NCBI GenBank assembly: GCA_028696915.1
Contig: JAQVGB010000002.1
Coordinates: 1-30,099, forward strand
From: Candidatus Dojkabacteria bacterium
GTDB taxonomy: Bacteria > Patescibacteriota > Dojkabacteria > SC72 > JAFGCJ01
Length of the DNA stretch: 30,099 nt
Direction of reading: 5' to 3'
A program made the position numbers and the translations under genes. The notes beneath the pieces were generated by a model. It ran no database searches and was not told the origin of the DNA. It saw nothing but the letters and a program-made list of their open reading frames with translations. Of this stretch, positions 1 through 7,908 are shown one piece after another; position 1 is the first letter of the stretch, and every line of letters starts with the position of its first letter.

Positions 1-67
1 ACACTATCGGGTATTAGTCAATCTGACCGGCACGAAATACACGCTTTTTCGACACTATATATGAGAT

Positions 68-1330
68 CTACCGAGATTTCCTGCCACCGCGGCGCTGAGC
101 GTTCGCTGTATTGCCACGCCCTTCCGGCTTTGTACGAAGACCCTCCTTCATTGATGTCTCTTGCACTTTCACCGTCATGGACCCAGCGGCCTGCACCCGT
201 CCCAGCTTCATCCTGAAAACCGCACCGAACACCGCCCATAGCGTAATCAACGAGTACAGAGCGCCAATACACGGAATCACGGACAGGAATAACCGGACAA
301 CCCTCCCAAGGAATAACGGAATGTACAGCTCGTCTTCGGTATAACCGAATACCCGCGCAATCAGTCTTCCAACCGCCATGTCAAACCACAGCGGCCCGAA
401 AAACGCAAGGAACAGTGCAACCCCGGTCAGAAGGATCGCCAGTGGTGTACCAATAACCGTCACCAGTAGAAACAACACAACCACCGGCAGAGCCGCCGAA
501 ATAACGAGACCGAGCAACATGCTCAACAGGAATTCTCCGGAGTCAGCCATCGTTTTGTTAATAATATCCCTCGTCTTGACCGGAAAAAGCAGGATAAATA
601 CCAGCCCGATCAGGTACATTCCGGCAAACCAGAGAAGTTTCAGTACGACCGCGACCGCCGCACTATCACGAACCACATCCCTGAGTCCAAATCCGTCAAA
701 CCAGTCACCCACACGGATGTTCACACCTCGCCCCTCTCCGGTCGTTACATTGAAATCACCACCAACATTTTCTTCTTCTGCCCGTACCATGCCCCCCGAT
801 GCATAGAGATCGTCCGTCACCATCGACTCAATCGCTACATTCCCTCCCGTTATGAGCAGGTCATCCCCAATCCAACCGTCGATATCCACCTGACCACCAG
901 CCCCAATCACATCTTCCATCACATAGGACTCACCAGCAACAAGAATCTGTCCTCCCGTGACATACAGCGAACGGTTCACGATACCTGTGATCCTGACCCT
1001 ACCGCTTGCAGTGAAAAGCGACCGCCCAACCTCACCAGACACAACTACTTCCCCACCAAATGCGTACACATCTCCCTCGACATCACCAGAAATTGTTATC
1101 ATGTTTCCTATCACTACAAGATCGCCGGTGACCGTTCCGGCCATTTCAATCTCATCTCCGGAAAGGAACAAGTCGTCATCAACAAATTCCTCCTCGGACA
1201 CCGTCGTGTCGCGAGTGCGGAAATCGGCCGCCGACACACCTTCAGGAGATATACACAATGCACCGGCCCAAATGCCACACAAAAGAAGGACTGGCATCAC
1301 TATACGCAGAAAAAAACGGGGAACATGCAT
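68..1330 (-). CDS. Bactofilin-like polymer-forming domain protein with C-terminal membrane segments
   Basis: 420 aa. An N-terminal signal-like segment (about residues 5-27) is followed by an Ala-rich cleavage-type site near residue 35. Residues 50-200 are a run of short beta repeats with recurring G-D and G-G turns (for example GDVEGDVYAFGGEVVVSGEV at 82-101), the pattern of bactofilin / polymer-forming beta-helices. Four hydrophobic segments follow at about 226-249, 266-292, 294-318 and 345-371, then a basic, low-complexity tail. The likely topology is an extracytoplasmic beta-helix anchored by a four-helix membrane domain, so this is not a classical soluble bactofilin. It lies 80 bp after clpC on the same strand. 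The family call rests on repeat texture; the role (envelope scaffold or adhesion) is inference. Confidence 0.6.
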   Translation of the reverse strand: MHVPRFFLRIVMPVLLLCGIWAGALCISPEGVSAADFRTRDTTVSEEEFVDDDLFLSGDEIEMAGTVTGDLVVIGNMITISGDVEGDVYAFGGEVVVSGEVGRSLFTASGRVRITGIVNRSLYVTGGQILVAGESYVMEDVIGAGGQVDIDGWIGDDLLITGGNVAIESMVTDDLYASGGMVRAEEENVGGDFNVTTGEGRGVNIRVGDWFDGFGLRDVVRDSAAVAVVLKLLWFAGMYLIGLVFILLFPVKTRDIINKTMADSGEFLLSMLLGLVISAALPVVVLFLLVTVIGTPLAILLTGVALFLAFFGPLWFDMAVGRLIARVFGYTEDELYIPLFLGRVVRLFLSVIPCIGALYSLITLWAVFGAVFRMKLGRVQAAGSMTVKVQETSMKEGLRTKPEGRGNTANAQRRGGRKSR

Positions 1331-1410
1331 GGGGAAATGGCGTTCAAGTTACCTAAAACAAGGATACCATGAACGAAATACCCTGTCCAACCGCTCAATA
1401 TCCGGGAGAA

Positions 1411-4005
1411 TTACCTGGCAGGCTTGAATACGATCGCGTTGTTTTTCACCATCGCCGTCAACCGCTCACCCTCTTTGAATTTTCCTTCAAGAAGAAGTGA
1501 ACTCAACGGATTTTCGATTTCACGCTGGATGATACGCCGCATTGGCCGTGCTCCGAATTCTGGTTCATACCCGAGCTCCGCAACTCGCTTAATGACGTCG
1601 GGTGAAAATCGTATCTCCATATTCTGCGCCGCGACAAGCCCCTCGACCTGCTTGAGCAATAGCTGGGCGATTTCTTCAAGTTGAACCGTGGAGAGCGCCT
1701 GAAAAACGATGATATCGTCAAGACGGTTGAGGAATTCCGGCCGGAAGAATGTCTTCAGCCGTTCCATCAGGGTCTGTTTGAGCGTTTCCCACGCTCCAAT
1801 CTGCTTAACCTTTTTCTTAAGGTATTCAAGGATCAGATCGGATCCGATATTGCTCGTTGCGATAATGATTGTATTCTTGAAATCAACGTTACGGCCTTTC
1901 GCATCTGTCAGCCGTCCGTCATCAAGAAGCTGGAGGAGAATGTTGAACACGTCTGGATGTGCTTTTTCAATTTCATCAAGAAGAATCACCGAATAAGGAC
2001 GCCTCCGAACGCGCTCCGTCAACTGGCCGCCTTCCTCGTAACCCACATATCCCGGCGGGGAACCGATCAGTTTCGAGACCGAATGGCGCTCCATGTATTC
2101 CGTCATGTCGAGACGGATCATCGCTTCTTCATCACCGAAAATAAACTCGGCGAGCGCTTTCGAAAGTTCCGTTTTGCCAACACCGGTGGGACCGAGGAAT
2201 AAAAATGACGCAATCGGACGTTTGGGATCGGCAAGACCTACCCGTGAACGCCGTACCGCCTCGGCGACAGCCTTGACCGCTTCGTCCTGACCGATAATAC
2301 GCTCGTGCAGGGCGGATTCAAGATGCAGAAGACGTTCCTTTTCCTCTTCTTTCAAATCCGTTACCGGAACGCCGGTCATGCTCGATATGACTTCTGTGAC
2401 ATCATCGACCGACACCTCGATCATGCCGGTTCCCTTTTTCTTCATCCACTCGTCTTCAAGCGGGGTAAGTCGTTCTTTTCGTAGTTTTTCAATTTCCTGT
2501 TTGACCGTTGCGCTTTGCTCGTGATTGCCCGCACGCGCGAGCGCTTCACGTTCTTTTTCCATCTGCCGGATCTGCTCTCTAAGCTGTCTGAGCTCATCGG
2601 GCTCAGATGTGCGCTCGAGATGCACTTTGCTTGAAGCTTCATCGATAATATCCACCGCTTTATCCGGTAGGAACCGATCCTTGATATAGCGCTCAGCGAG
2701 ATGGGCGGCGGCATCGATTGCGGCGTTAGAAATATTGACCCGGTGATGAGCCTCATACTTATCACGAAGTCCGTGCAGGATCTCAATCGTCTGTTCGACG
2801 GTCGGTTCGTTGACCAACACTGGCTGGAACCGCCGCTCGAGCGCGGCATCTTTTTCGATATATTTCTTGTATTCATCAAGTGTTGTTGCACCGATAACCT
2901 GCAGATCTCCCCGCGCAAGGGAGGGCTTGAGCATGTTTGATAAATCAAGCTGGCCTTCCTGGGCGCCGGAACCTACCACCGTGTGAAGTTCATCGATAAA
3001 CAGCACTACTTCACGGCCGGAGGCTTCGAGCTCCGAAAGCAGTTTTTTTGCCCGTTCCTCAAATTCACCGCGGTATTTCGACCCGGCGATGAGTGATCCC
3101 AGATCAAGTTCTTTGACCAGTTTGCCCTGCAGGACATCCGGAACATTTCCATTAATGATCCGGTGAGCAAGTCCTTCGACAATTGCGGTCTTTCCGACAC
3201 CGGGCTCTCCAATCAGGACAGGGTTGTTCTTTTTGCGCCGTGACAAGATCTGCACCAGTCGGGTGATTTCGTCGTTGCGACCAATGACCGGATCGATCTT
3301 TCCTTCTCGGGCAAGTTGGGTAAGATCCCGTGAGAATTTGTCGAGTGTCGGTGTGTCAGATTTCTTTTTTGCCTTCTCTCCCGCCTCATCACCTTCACCG
3401 ACCACATTGACCACCTCCTGCCGAGCTCTGGTATAGGAAATTCCATATTTTGAGAATGTCTGCGCCGCAAGCCCCTCACCCTCTTTAATAAGGCCGAGAA
3501 GCACATGCTCGGTTCCGACGTAGTTGTGTCCCAGGTTCATTGCCTCCTGAAACGCAAGCTGAAGCACGTTTTTCGCGCGTGGTGCAAGTCCGGGGGTTTC
3601 GCCTTCATACGCACCTTCGCTCATCTGCTCGTGAAGGTATTGCTCGAGGCTTTCTTTGTTCAGGTCCAGTTTTTTTAGAATTTTTTCGATCACTTCATCC
3701 GACTGCATAATACCCAGAAGCAGATGCTCGGTATCGATGGTGGCATTCTTGTTTGAAAGTGCTTCCGAAGCGGCAGACTGGATCGCGGTCTTGAGCCGCT
3801 GGGAGAAGTATTCCGTGATATCAACCCGCTCCTGTGGAACAGCCGATGGACCCGTCGTTCCCGGACCAGCTGGTCCGGTGCGTAAGGGAGACCCTGTCAA
3901 TTCAGCCGCACATGAGGAACATACATTCTGGACAAACCGTCGGCCGTTGACTACACGAGTAATCCGCGTCGTTGCATAATTTTCACCACACCGCTCACAA
4001 ACCAT
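1411..4005 (-). CDS. clpC: ClpC-type AAA+ unfoldase with N-terminal McsA-like zinc finger
   Basis: 864 aa Hsp100 unfoldase, expected to feed proteins to ClpP. Residues 1-40 hold a CxxC...CxxC zinc finger (C3, C6, C29, C32) resembling the N-terminus of McsA/UvrB-type proteins, then a Gly/Pro linker to about 60. A double Clp N-domain follows (about 65-200). AAA-1 has Walker A at 266-273 and Walker B ending IDE near 339. A coiled middle domain with a UVR-like stretch spans about 468-515. AAA-2 has Walker A at 605-612 and a LLDEIEKAHPDV Walker B. The length is a little above the usual ~815 aa because of the zinc finger. The gene is 61 bp after murG on the same strand. The start ATG is fixed by the CxxC finger beginning at residue 3. 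Confidence 0.95.
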   Translation of the reverse strand: MVCERCGENYATTRITRVVNGRRFVQNVCSSCAAELTGSPLRTGPAGPGTTGPSAVPQERVDITEYFSQRLKTAIQSAASEALSNKNATIDTEHLLLGIMQSDEVIEKILKKLDLNKESLEQYLHEQMSEGAYEGETPGLAPRAKNVLQLAFQEAMNLGHNYVGTEHVLLGLIKEGEGLAAQTFSKYGISYTRARQEVVNVVGEGDEAGEKAKKKSDTPTLDKFSRDLTQLAREGKIDPVIGRNDEITRLVQILSRRKKNNPVLIGEPGVGKTAIVEGLAHRIINGNVPDVLQGKLVKELDLGSLIAGSKYRGEFEERAKKLLSELEASGREVVLFIDELHTVVGSGAQEGQLDLSNMLKPSLARGDLQVIGATTLDEYKKYIEKDAALERRFQPVLVNEPTVEQTIEILHGLRDKYEAHHRVNISNAAIDAAAHLAERYIKDRFLPDKAVDIIDEASSKVHLERTSEPDELRQLREQIRQMEKEREALARAGNHEQSATVKQEIEKLRKERLTPLEDEWMKKKGTGMIEVSVDDVTEVISSMTGVPVTDLKEEEKERLLHLESALHERIIGQDEAVKAVAEAVRRSRVGLADPKRPIASFLFLGPTGVGKTELSKALAEFIFGDEEAMIRLDMTEYMERHSVSKLIGSPPGYVGYEEGGQLTERVRRRPYSVILLDEIEKAHPDVFNILLQLLDDGRLTDAKGRNVDFKNTIIIATSNIGSDLILEYLKKKVKQIGAWETLKQTLMERLKTFFRPEFLNRLDDIIVFQALSTVQLEEIAQLLLKQVEGLVAAQNMEIRFSPDVIKRVAELGYEPEFGARPMRRIIQREIENPLSSLLLEGKFKEGERLTAMVKNNAIVFKPAR

Positions 4006-4020
4006 GACGTTTGAACGAAA

Positions 4021-4062
4021 CGTTCGATCACCAATTTAGCAAACAAAACAATCGATTGCTAA
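4021..4062 (-). promoter_or_regulatory. Dyad elements upstream of clpC
   Basis: Between murG and clpC there is a 7-bp inverted repeat (TTAGCAA at 4036-4042 and TTGCTAA at 4056-4062). A smaller GAACG-aaa-CGTTC dyad lies closer to the ATG. Neither matches the CtsR heptad repeat or the CIRCE element that control clp genes in many Gram-positive bacteria. They could be operator half-sites or simply AT-rich symmetry. Confidence 0.25.
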
Positions 4063-4073
4063 CACCTATACTA

Positions 4074-5267
4074 TCACAAAATATCCATTCGTTCCAGCTC
4101 AACAACGATCCTTTCCGCCGCATCCGTGACGAAAATGCTCCTCCGCGCCTCCTCGTCCACGGCAATCATTCCGGTTTTAACCTTCATCGACATCCGCTGG
4201 ACCTCCTGGAAGAGAATTTCAGGGCTCAGAACGCCTTCCGGAAGTATTTTGGCAAGCCCGATCGACTCAAGGACCTTGGCGTTATGGTATTGTTCGTTAT
4301 GCGTCACCCAAGGGATCGGCACCAGCACAGCCGGAACACCAAGCACTCCAATTTCATACACAAACATCGCGCCACTCCTACCCAAAAACACGTCCGCCGC
4401 ATCAAAATATGCACCCATCTCCGACGAGGTCGCGTGCTGTTCGATAATGACCCGTCTCTGCTGTTCCGGAGCAAGTTTTCGTCGTTGTTGCAGTAGCCGG
4501 TCATAATCACGGAAAACTTGATTGCTCCCGGTTAGCACAACGACATGGAAGTGACTTGCAAGCGATTTGAGAGCACTCTGAACGATACTATTAAGTAAGT
4601 GCGACCCCTGACCGCCCCCCGCAATCAGAACGATCGGGTATTTGTCCGAAGCCGCCTGGAACCGGCGGAGCTTCGCGGTCAGCGAGCGCGGCCACAGACG
4701 TTTATCGAGCAGTTCACACCGCACAGTGTTTCCAACGAACATCGTTTTCTTTTTTGGAAAAAATGCTTCTGCCGCAGTAAAACCGACCAAAATGCGCATC
4801 GCAAACAGCGAGGCGATTTTGTTCGCAAGTCCGACACGCGTGGTCTGCTCGTGAATGATCACCGGAATATGCCGAAGCCACGCCACGAAACACACCGGAA
4901 CCGTCACATATCCGCCGGTCGAGAAAACAAACTGCACCTGATTCTTGCCAAAAAATTTCCAGGCGTCGATCACGCCGCCTATCACGCCAAACAATCCAAC
5001 GATCGTAGAGAGGGAACATCTGCGCTGGAGCTTCCCGCTTCGAATTCCCACAAACGGAACACCTCGCTCGCTCGTCATCCGCTGTTCGACACTGACTGAG
5101 TTTTTCTCACCCTCCATTCCCCGTTTTCCGCCGAAAAAGACTATCCGACTATCAGTTGAGGGATGCCTTGACTTCAATGCATCGATGACGGAAAGTGCGG
5201 TGACCGTATGTCCTCCGGATCCCCCACCGGTGAATACGATCTTTCCTTTTGATGACGGCGTCGACAT
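4074..5267 (-). CDS. murG: UDP-N-acetylglucosamine--MurNAc-pentapeptide-PP-undecaprenol GlcNAc transferase
   Basis: About 397 aa. MurG transfers GlcNAc from UDP-GlcNAc to lipid I to make lipid II on the inner face of the membrane. The N-terminal TGGGSGGH glycine loop lies just after the start. The lipid-I-side motif HEQTTRVGLANK is present, and the C-terminal half has the UDP-GlcNAc region ending in a GVPAVLVPIP segment followed by NEQYHNA. I chose the ATG at 5267 over the upstream in-frame TTG (5273) because an AGGAAAG Shine-Dalgarno-like sequence sits just upstream. It lies 28 bp after ftsW, so lipid II synthesis and polymerisation genes are adjacent. The usual GAGT-type motif reads GRSGAMFVYE here, a modest divergence. 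Confidence 0.93.
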   Translation of the reverse strand: MSTPSSKGKIVFTGGGSGGHTVTALSVIDALKSRHPSTDSRIVFFGGKRGMEGEKNSVSVEQRMTSERGVPFVGIRSGKLQRRCSLSTIVGLFGVIGGVIDAWKFFGKNQVQFVFSTGGYVTVPVCFVAWLRHIPVIIHEQTTRVGLANKIASLFAMRILVGFTAAEAFFPKKKTMFVGNTVRCELLDKRLWPRSLTAKLRRFQAASDKYPIVLIAGGGQGSHLLNSIVQSALKSLASHFHVVVLTGSNQVFRDYDRLLQQRRKLAPEQQRRVIIEQHATSSEMGAYFDAADVFLGRSGAMFVYEIGVLGVPAVLVPIPWVTHNEQYHNAKVLESIGLAKILPEGVLSPEILFQEVQRMSMKVKTGMIAVDEEARRSIFVTDAAERIVVELERMDIL

Positions 5268-5295
5268 GGTCAAGCTTTCCTGATTTCTATAACCA

Positions 5296-6471
5296 TCACT
5301 GTTTATGTGAATGTCTGCTTACGTTCAATAATATACCCACACCCATGAGCGCGACAACCATTGAAGATCCACCATACGACAGGAACGTCAGCGGAACGCC
5401 GGTAACCGGGATCAAAGCAACATTTGCCGCCATGTGCAAGAAGCCTTGGAATACCAGCCAGAACCCGATACCTCCCGCAAGCAGTTGACCGAGCTTGTCC
5501 GGTGCGTTCACCGCGATCCGGAACGCCCGGATCAAAAGGAAAACAAACAGTGATATCAGGATCAATCCGCCGATCATCCCCATTTCTTCAAGAATGATTG
5601 CAAATATCGAGTCTGTGAACGCCGTGTTCTCAACAAGATAGCCGAAGCGCTGTCTCGACTCCCCGAACCCTTTTCCCCAAAAGCCACCTGACCCGATCCC
5701 GATCAGCACCTGCTGTATCTGGTATCCGGACCCTGTCGGATCAACAACCGTTCCCGATACGAGCAGTTCCATGAATGTCCGCACTCGTTCGAGACGGTAC
5801 GATTCCAGTGCGACAGCGATCAGTCCTAGACCTAATCCGACCACACCGATTAATGCCGAACCAAGCGTGTGGACCATATCTCTTCCTGAAGAAAAGTACA
5901 CCGCAAATGCGACAACACAGATAATGAGCGTAGTTCCCAGATCTGGCTCGAATAAAACCAGCCCACCGACGACCCCGAGAAGAACAAGAAACGTGAGTAG
6001 CTCATGGACGAAATGGTACCTCAGAGCCTCTCTTAGTGAGGAAAACCCCTTCCTGTCCTTCGCCAGCCACGAGCTGAGATACAAAATAAATACCGGCTTT
6101 GCAAGTTCTGCCGGCTGAAGCGGAATGCCGCCGATATAAAACCACCTCCGCGATCCATTGATCTCGGTTCCGAAGATAAGTACCAGTAGAAGGAGCGCGA
6201 TCGTCACGATCATCGCAGGAAACGATAATTTCGCAAACGCACGATAGTCCCACGCATAAACCACGCCGGCCACAATCGACCCCAGGATCACCCACACGAT
6301 CTGCTGTTTCACAAAATAGAAGCGGTCCCCGAACACCTGATCGGCATTGTAGATACTCGCCTCAAAGACCATCAGTATCCCGAACACTACGAGAATACCG
6401 ACGAGAATGGCCAGAAGGACATCCGGCCGGCCAAGCGTACGGCCCTGTTTTGCTCTTGTGCGGCGCACCAC
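5296..6471 (-). CDS. ftsW: FtsW/RodA/SpoVE-family peptidoglycan glycosyltransferase
   Basis: 391 aa multi-pass SEDS protein that polymerises lipid II. Visible family landmarks are the catalytic Asp in FEPDLGTT (D177), the periplasmic segment with ESRQRFGYLVENTAFTD and EEMG, and the C-terminal PVTGVPLTFLSYGGSS signature. About ten hydrophobic segments are evident. It is adjacent to murG. FtsW and RodA cannot be separated from sequence alone; the murG neighbour favours the division paralogue. The start is a GTG at 6471 with a second GTG as the next codon and no strong Shine-Dalgarno sequence. The gene is divergent from the kinase gene at 6536, with a 64-bp shared upstream region. Confidence 0.92.
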   Translation of the reverse strand: MVRRTRAKQGRTLGRPDVLLAILVGILVVFGILMVFEASIYNADQVFGDRFYFVKQQIVWVILGSIVAGVVYAWDYRAFAKLSFPAMIVTIALLLLVLIFGTEINGSRRWFYIGGIPLQPAELAKPVFILYLSSWLAKDRKGFSSLREALRYHFVHELLTFLVLLGVVGGLVLFEPDLGTTLIICVVAFAVYFSSGRDMVHTLGSALIGVVGLGLGLIAVALESYRLERVRTFMELLVSGTVVDPTGSGYQIQQVLIGIGSGGFWGKGFGESRQRFGYLVENTAFTDSIFAIILEEMGMIGGLILISLFVFLLIRAFRIAVNAPDKLGQLLAGGIGFWLVFQGFLHMAANVALIPVTGVPLTFLSYGGSSMVVALMGVGILLNVSRHSHKQ

Positions 6472-6535
6472 TTGCGGGGGACGGCGACATTAGATACTAT
6501 GAAATAACAGTAACATAGTCAGGAAACGAATTAAA

Positions 6536-7183
6536 GTGAACCAATATGCGATGCAGAGACCGACAGACCTCGGCCTGCTCATCGTCGTCGGAGGGCCGGG
6601 CGGGACCGGATCCACCACTATCGCGAAAATCCTCGCGCAGAAGTGGAATCTCCATCGGGTCTATGCCGGAGATATGATGCGTAACCAGGACCGGCATCAT
6701 AACCTTAACGGCTACCTGATCAACCACGCCGCCAAACACCCGGAAATTGACCGCAGTATCGATCAGTTCATGGTCCGCATGAGCTACTATCCAAATATCC
6801 TCATAGAGGGAAAATGCTTTGCCGCTATCGCAACGACCATGGGCATCCCCTGCTCACTTCGCATCTGGGTCACCTGTGACGTCCAGACACGCGTCTACCA
6901 CATCCTCGAACGCGAAGGCATTCTCGCGAAAGAAGGCCACGTGAGCCCAAAGAGCGATATCTACCGAAAAACCCGCGACGATCTCATGCAACGACAAGCA
7001 AACGACATGAAGCGCTACCGAAAACTCTACGGTGTCGACATCAGCAAGCCGGAGATCTTCAACGATGTCGTGCTCGATAGCACAGGGCTCAATATCCCCT
7101 TCACCATCAAGAAACTATTTGACGAAATAAAAAACAACGATTCACTCCGTAAACGGTTCACGCCAAAACAACTAAGATATTAA
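6536..7183 (+). CDS. Cytidylate-kinase-like P-loop kinase, lysine-less P-loop
   Basis: 215 aa. The P-loop reads GGPGGTGSTT (residues 19-28): the position that is lysine in most Walker A motifs is serine. This resembles the archaeal-type CMP/AMP kinase loop (GxPGSGTTT) more than the bacterial GPAGSGKGT form. YAGDMMR follows as the NMP-binding lead-in, and IEGK occurs near residue 90. The expected reaction is (d)CMP phosphorylation by ATP. The GTG at 6536 is favoured over the ATG at 6551 because AGGAAA sits 9 nt upstream of it. The 3' end is 10 bp before the next gene, so the two are probably co-transcribed. The kinase superfamily is secure; substrate specificity is not. Confidence 0.7.
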   Translation: MNQYAMQRPTDLGLLIVVGGPGGTGSTTIAKILAQKWNLHRVYAGDMMRNQDRHHNLNGYLINHAAKHPEIDRSIDQFMVRMSYYPNILIEGKCFAAIATTMGIPCSLRIWVTCDVQTRVYHILEREGILAKEGHVSPKSDIYRKTRDDLMQRQANDMKRYRKLYGVDISKPEIFNDVVLDSTGLNIPFTIKKLFDEIKNNDSLRKRFTPKQLRY

Positions 7184-7193
7184 GATCGTTCAT

Positions 7194-7568
7194 ATGGCAG
7201 GACCATCAACTCCGGTTCCGACAGGAAACGCCGGAACATTCGGGACCCCTCCCGGACCGTCAGCCGTGCCTTCATTTCCGACAGGTCCGCTCTCAGGTGC
7301 TCCACCCACTCCAGATCCGGTTGCTCCGCCTCCTAGCCCGGTCTCGAGCCCTCACGCACCACCGTCAACACCACTCCCGCCCGATAGAGCTCAACAAGTC
7401 GACCCGCAATTGACGAACAAGCTCCTGCCGGACGATCTATCATCTACCTGGCGACGCACGAAATGCTTGAACTGCGGGTATGTTCATGAGGGGACAACCG
7501 TTCTGACAACCTGCCCGAAGTGTGGGAATACTGATCCTGACAGGTTCGACGACCCCGCCAATTTATAG
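7194..7568 (+). CDS. Pro-rich protein with C-terminal rubredoxin-like zinc ribbon
   Basis: 124 aa. Residues 1-70 are almost entirely Pro, Ser, Thr, Gly and Ala and should be disordered. The C-terminal 45 residues contain CLNCGYVHEG and CPKCGN, two CxxC knuckles typical of rubredoxin-like or rubrerythrin-tail zinc ribbons. There is no signal peptide or membrane segment. It follows the kinase gene by 10 bp. Function is unknown; a redox or structural zinc/iron site carried on a flexible tether is the direct reading. Confidence 0.6.
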   Translation: MAGPSTPVPTGNAGTFGTPPGPSAVPSFPTGPLSGAPPTPDPVAPPPSPVSSPHAPPSTPLPPDRAQQVDPQLTNKLLPDDLSSTWRRTKCLNCGYVHEGTTVLTTCPKCGNTDPDRFDDPANL

Positions 7569-7616
7569 TGTGAAAACCTCTTTACAGCGGCGTTTTCCAA
7601 CCACAGGTTGGCGCAG

Positions 7617-7702
7617 TGCCGGGGGCGGGGATCGAACCCGCACTCCCGCAAGCGGGAACAGGATTTTAAGTCCTGCGTGTCTGCCAGTTCCACCACCCCG
7701 GC
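7617..7702 (-). tRNA. tRNA-Leu (anticodon UAA)
   Basis: On the minus strand a 7-bp acceptor stem GCCGGGG / CCCCGGC encloses a class II tRNA with a long variable arm. The anticodon loop CTTAAAA gives UAA, and the T-loop is TTCGATC. The discriminator is A73. CCA is not encoded; the next bases read CTG. Confidence 0.95.
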
Positions 7703-7730
7703 TCAGTTCGTTGTTGGCAGATACTACATC

Positions 7731-7804
7731 AGGTGACGACGGGATTCGAACCCGTGAATAACGGTTTTGCAGACCGCTGCCTTAGGCCACTTGGCTACGT
7801 CACC
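7731..7804 (-). tRNA. tRNA-Cys (anticodon GCA)
   Basis: On the minus strand acceptor GGTGACG pairs with CGTCACC. The anticodon loop CTGCAAA gives GCA, and the T-loop is TTCGAAT. The discriminator is U73, as expected for tRNA-Cys. CCA is not encoded. It lies 28 bp upstream of tRNA-Leu(UAA) in the same orientation, so they probably form a two-tRNA transcript. Confidence 0.95.
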
Positions 7805-7908
7805 GCTGAACCACTGCGATTATACCCTATTCACTCCACATACCGGCAAGTGTGGAAAGCGGCCGCACGAGAGAAGGTTTTTGCGAATGGTCCCGACATC
7901 ACTTCTGT

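Noticed and set aside
378..2202. Plus-strand open frames over the bactofilin-like and clpC genes
   Set aside because: Their translations are low-complexity and basic with no family likeness, while the minus-strand products have clear domains.
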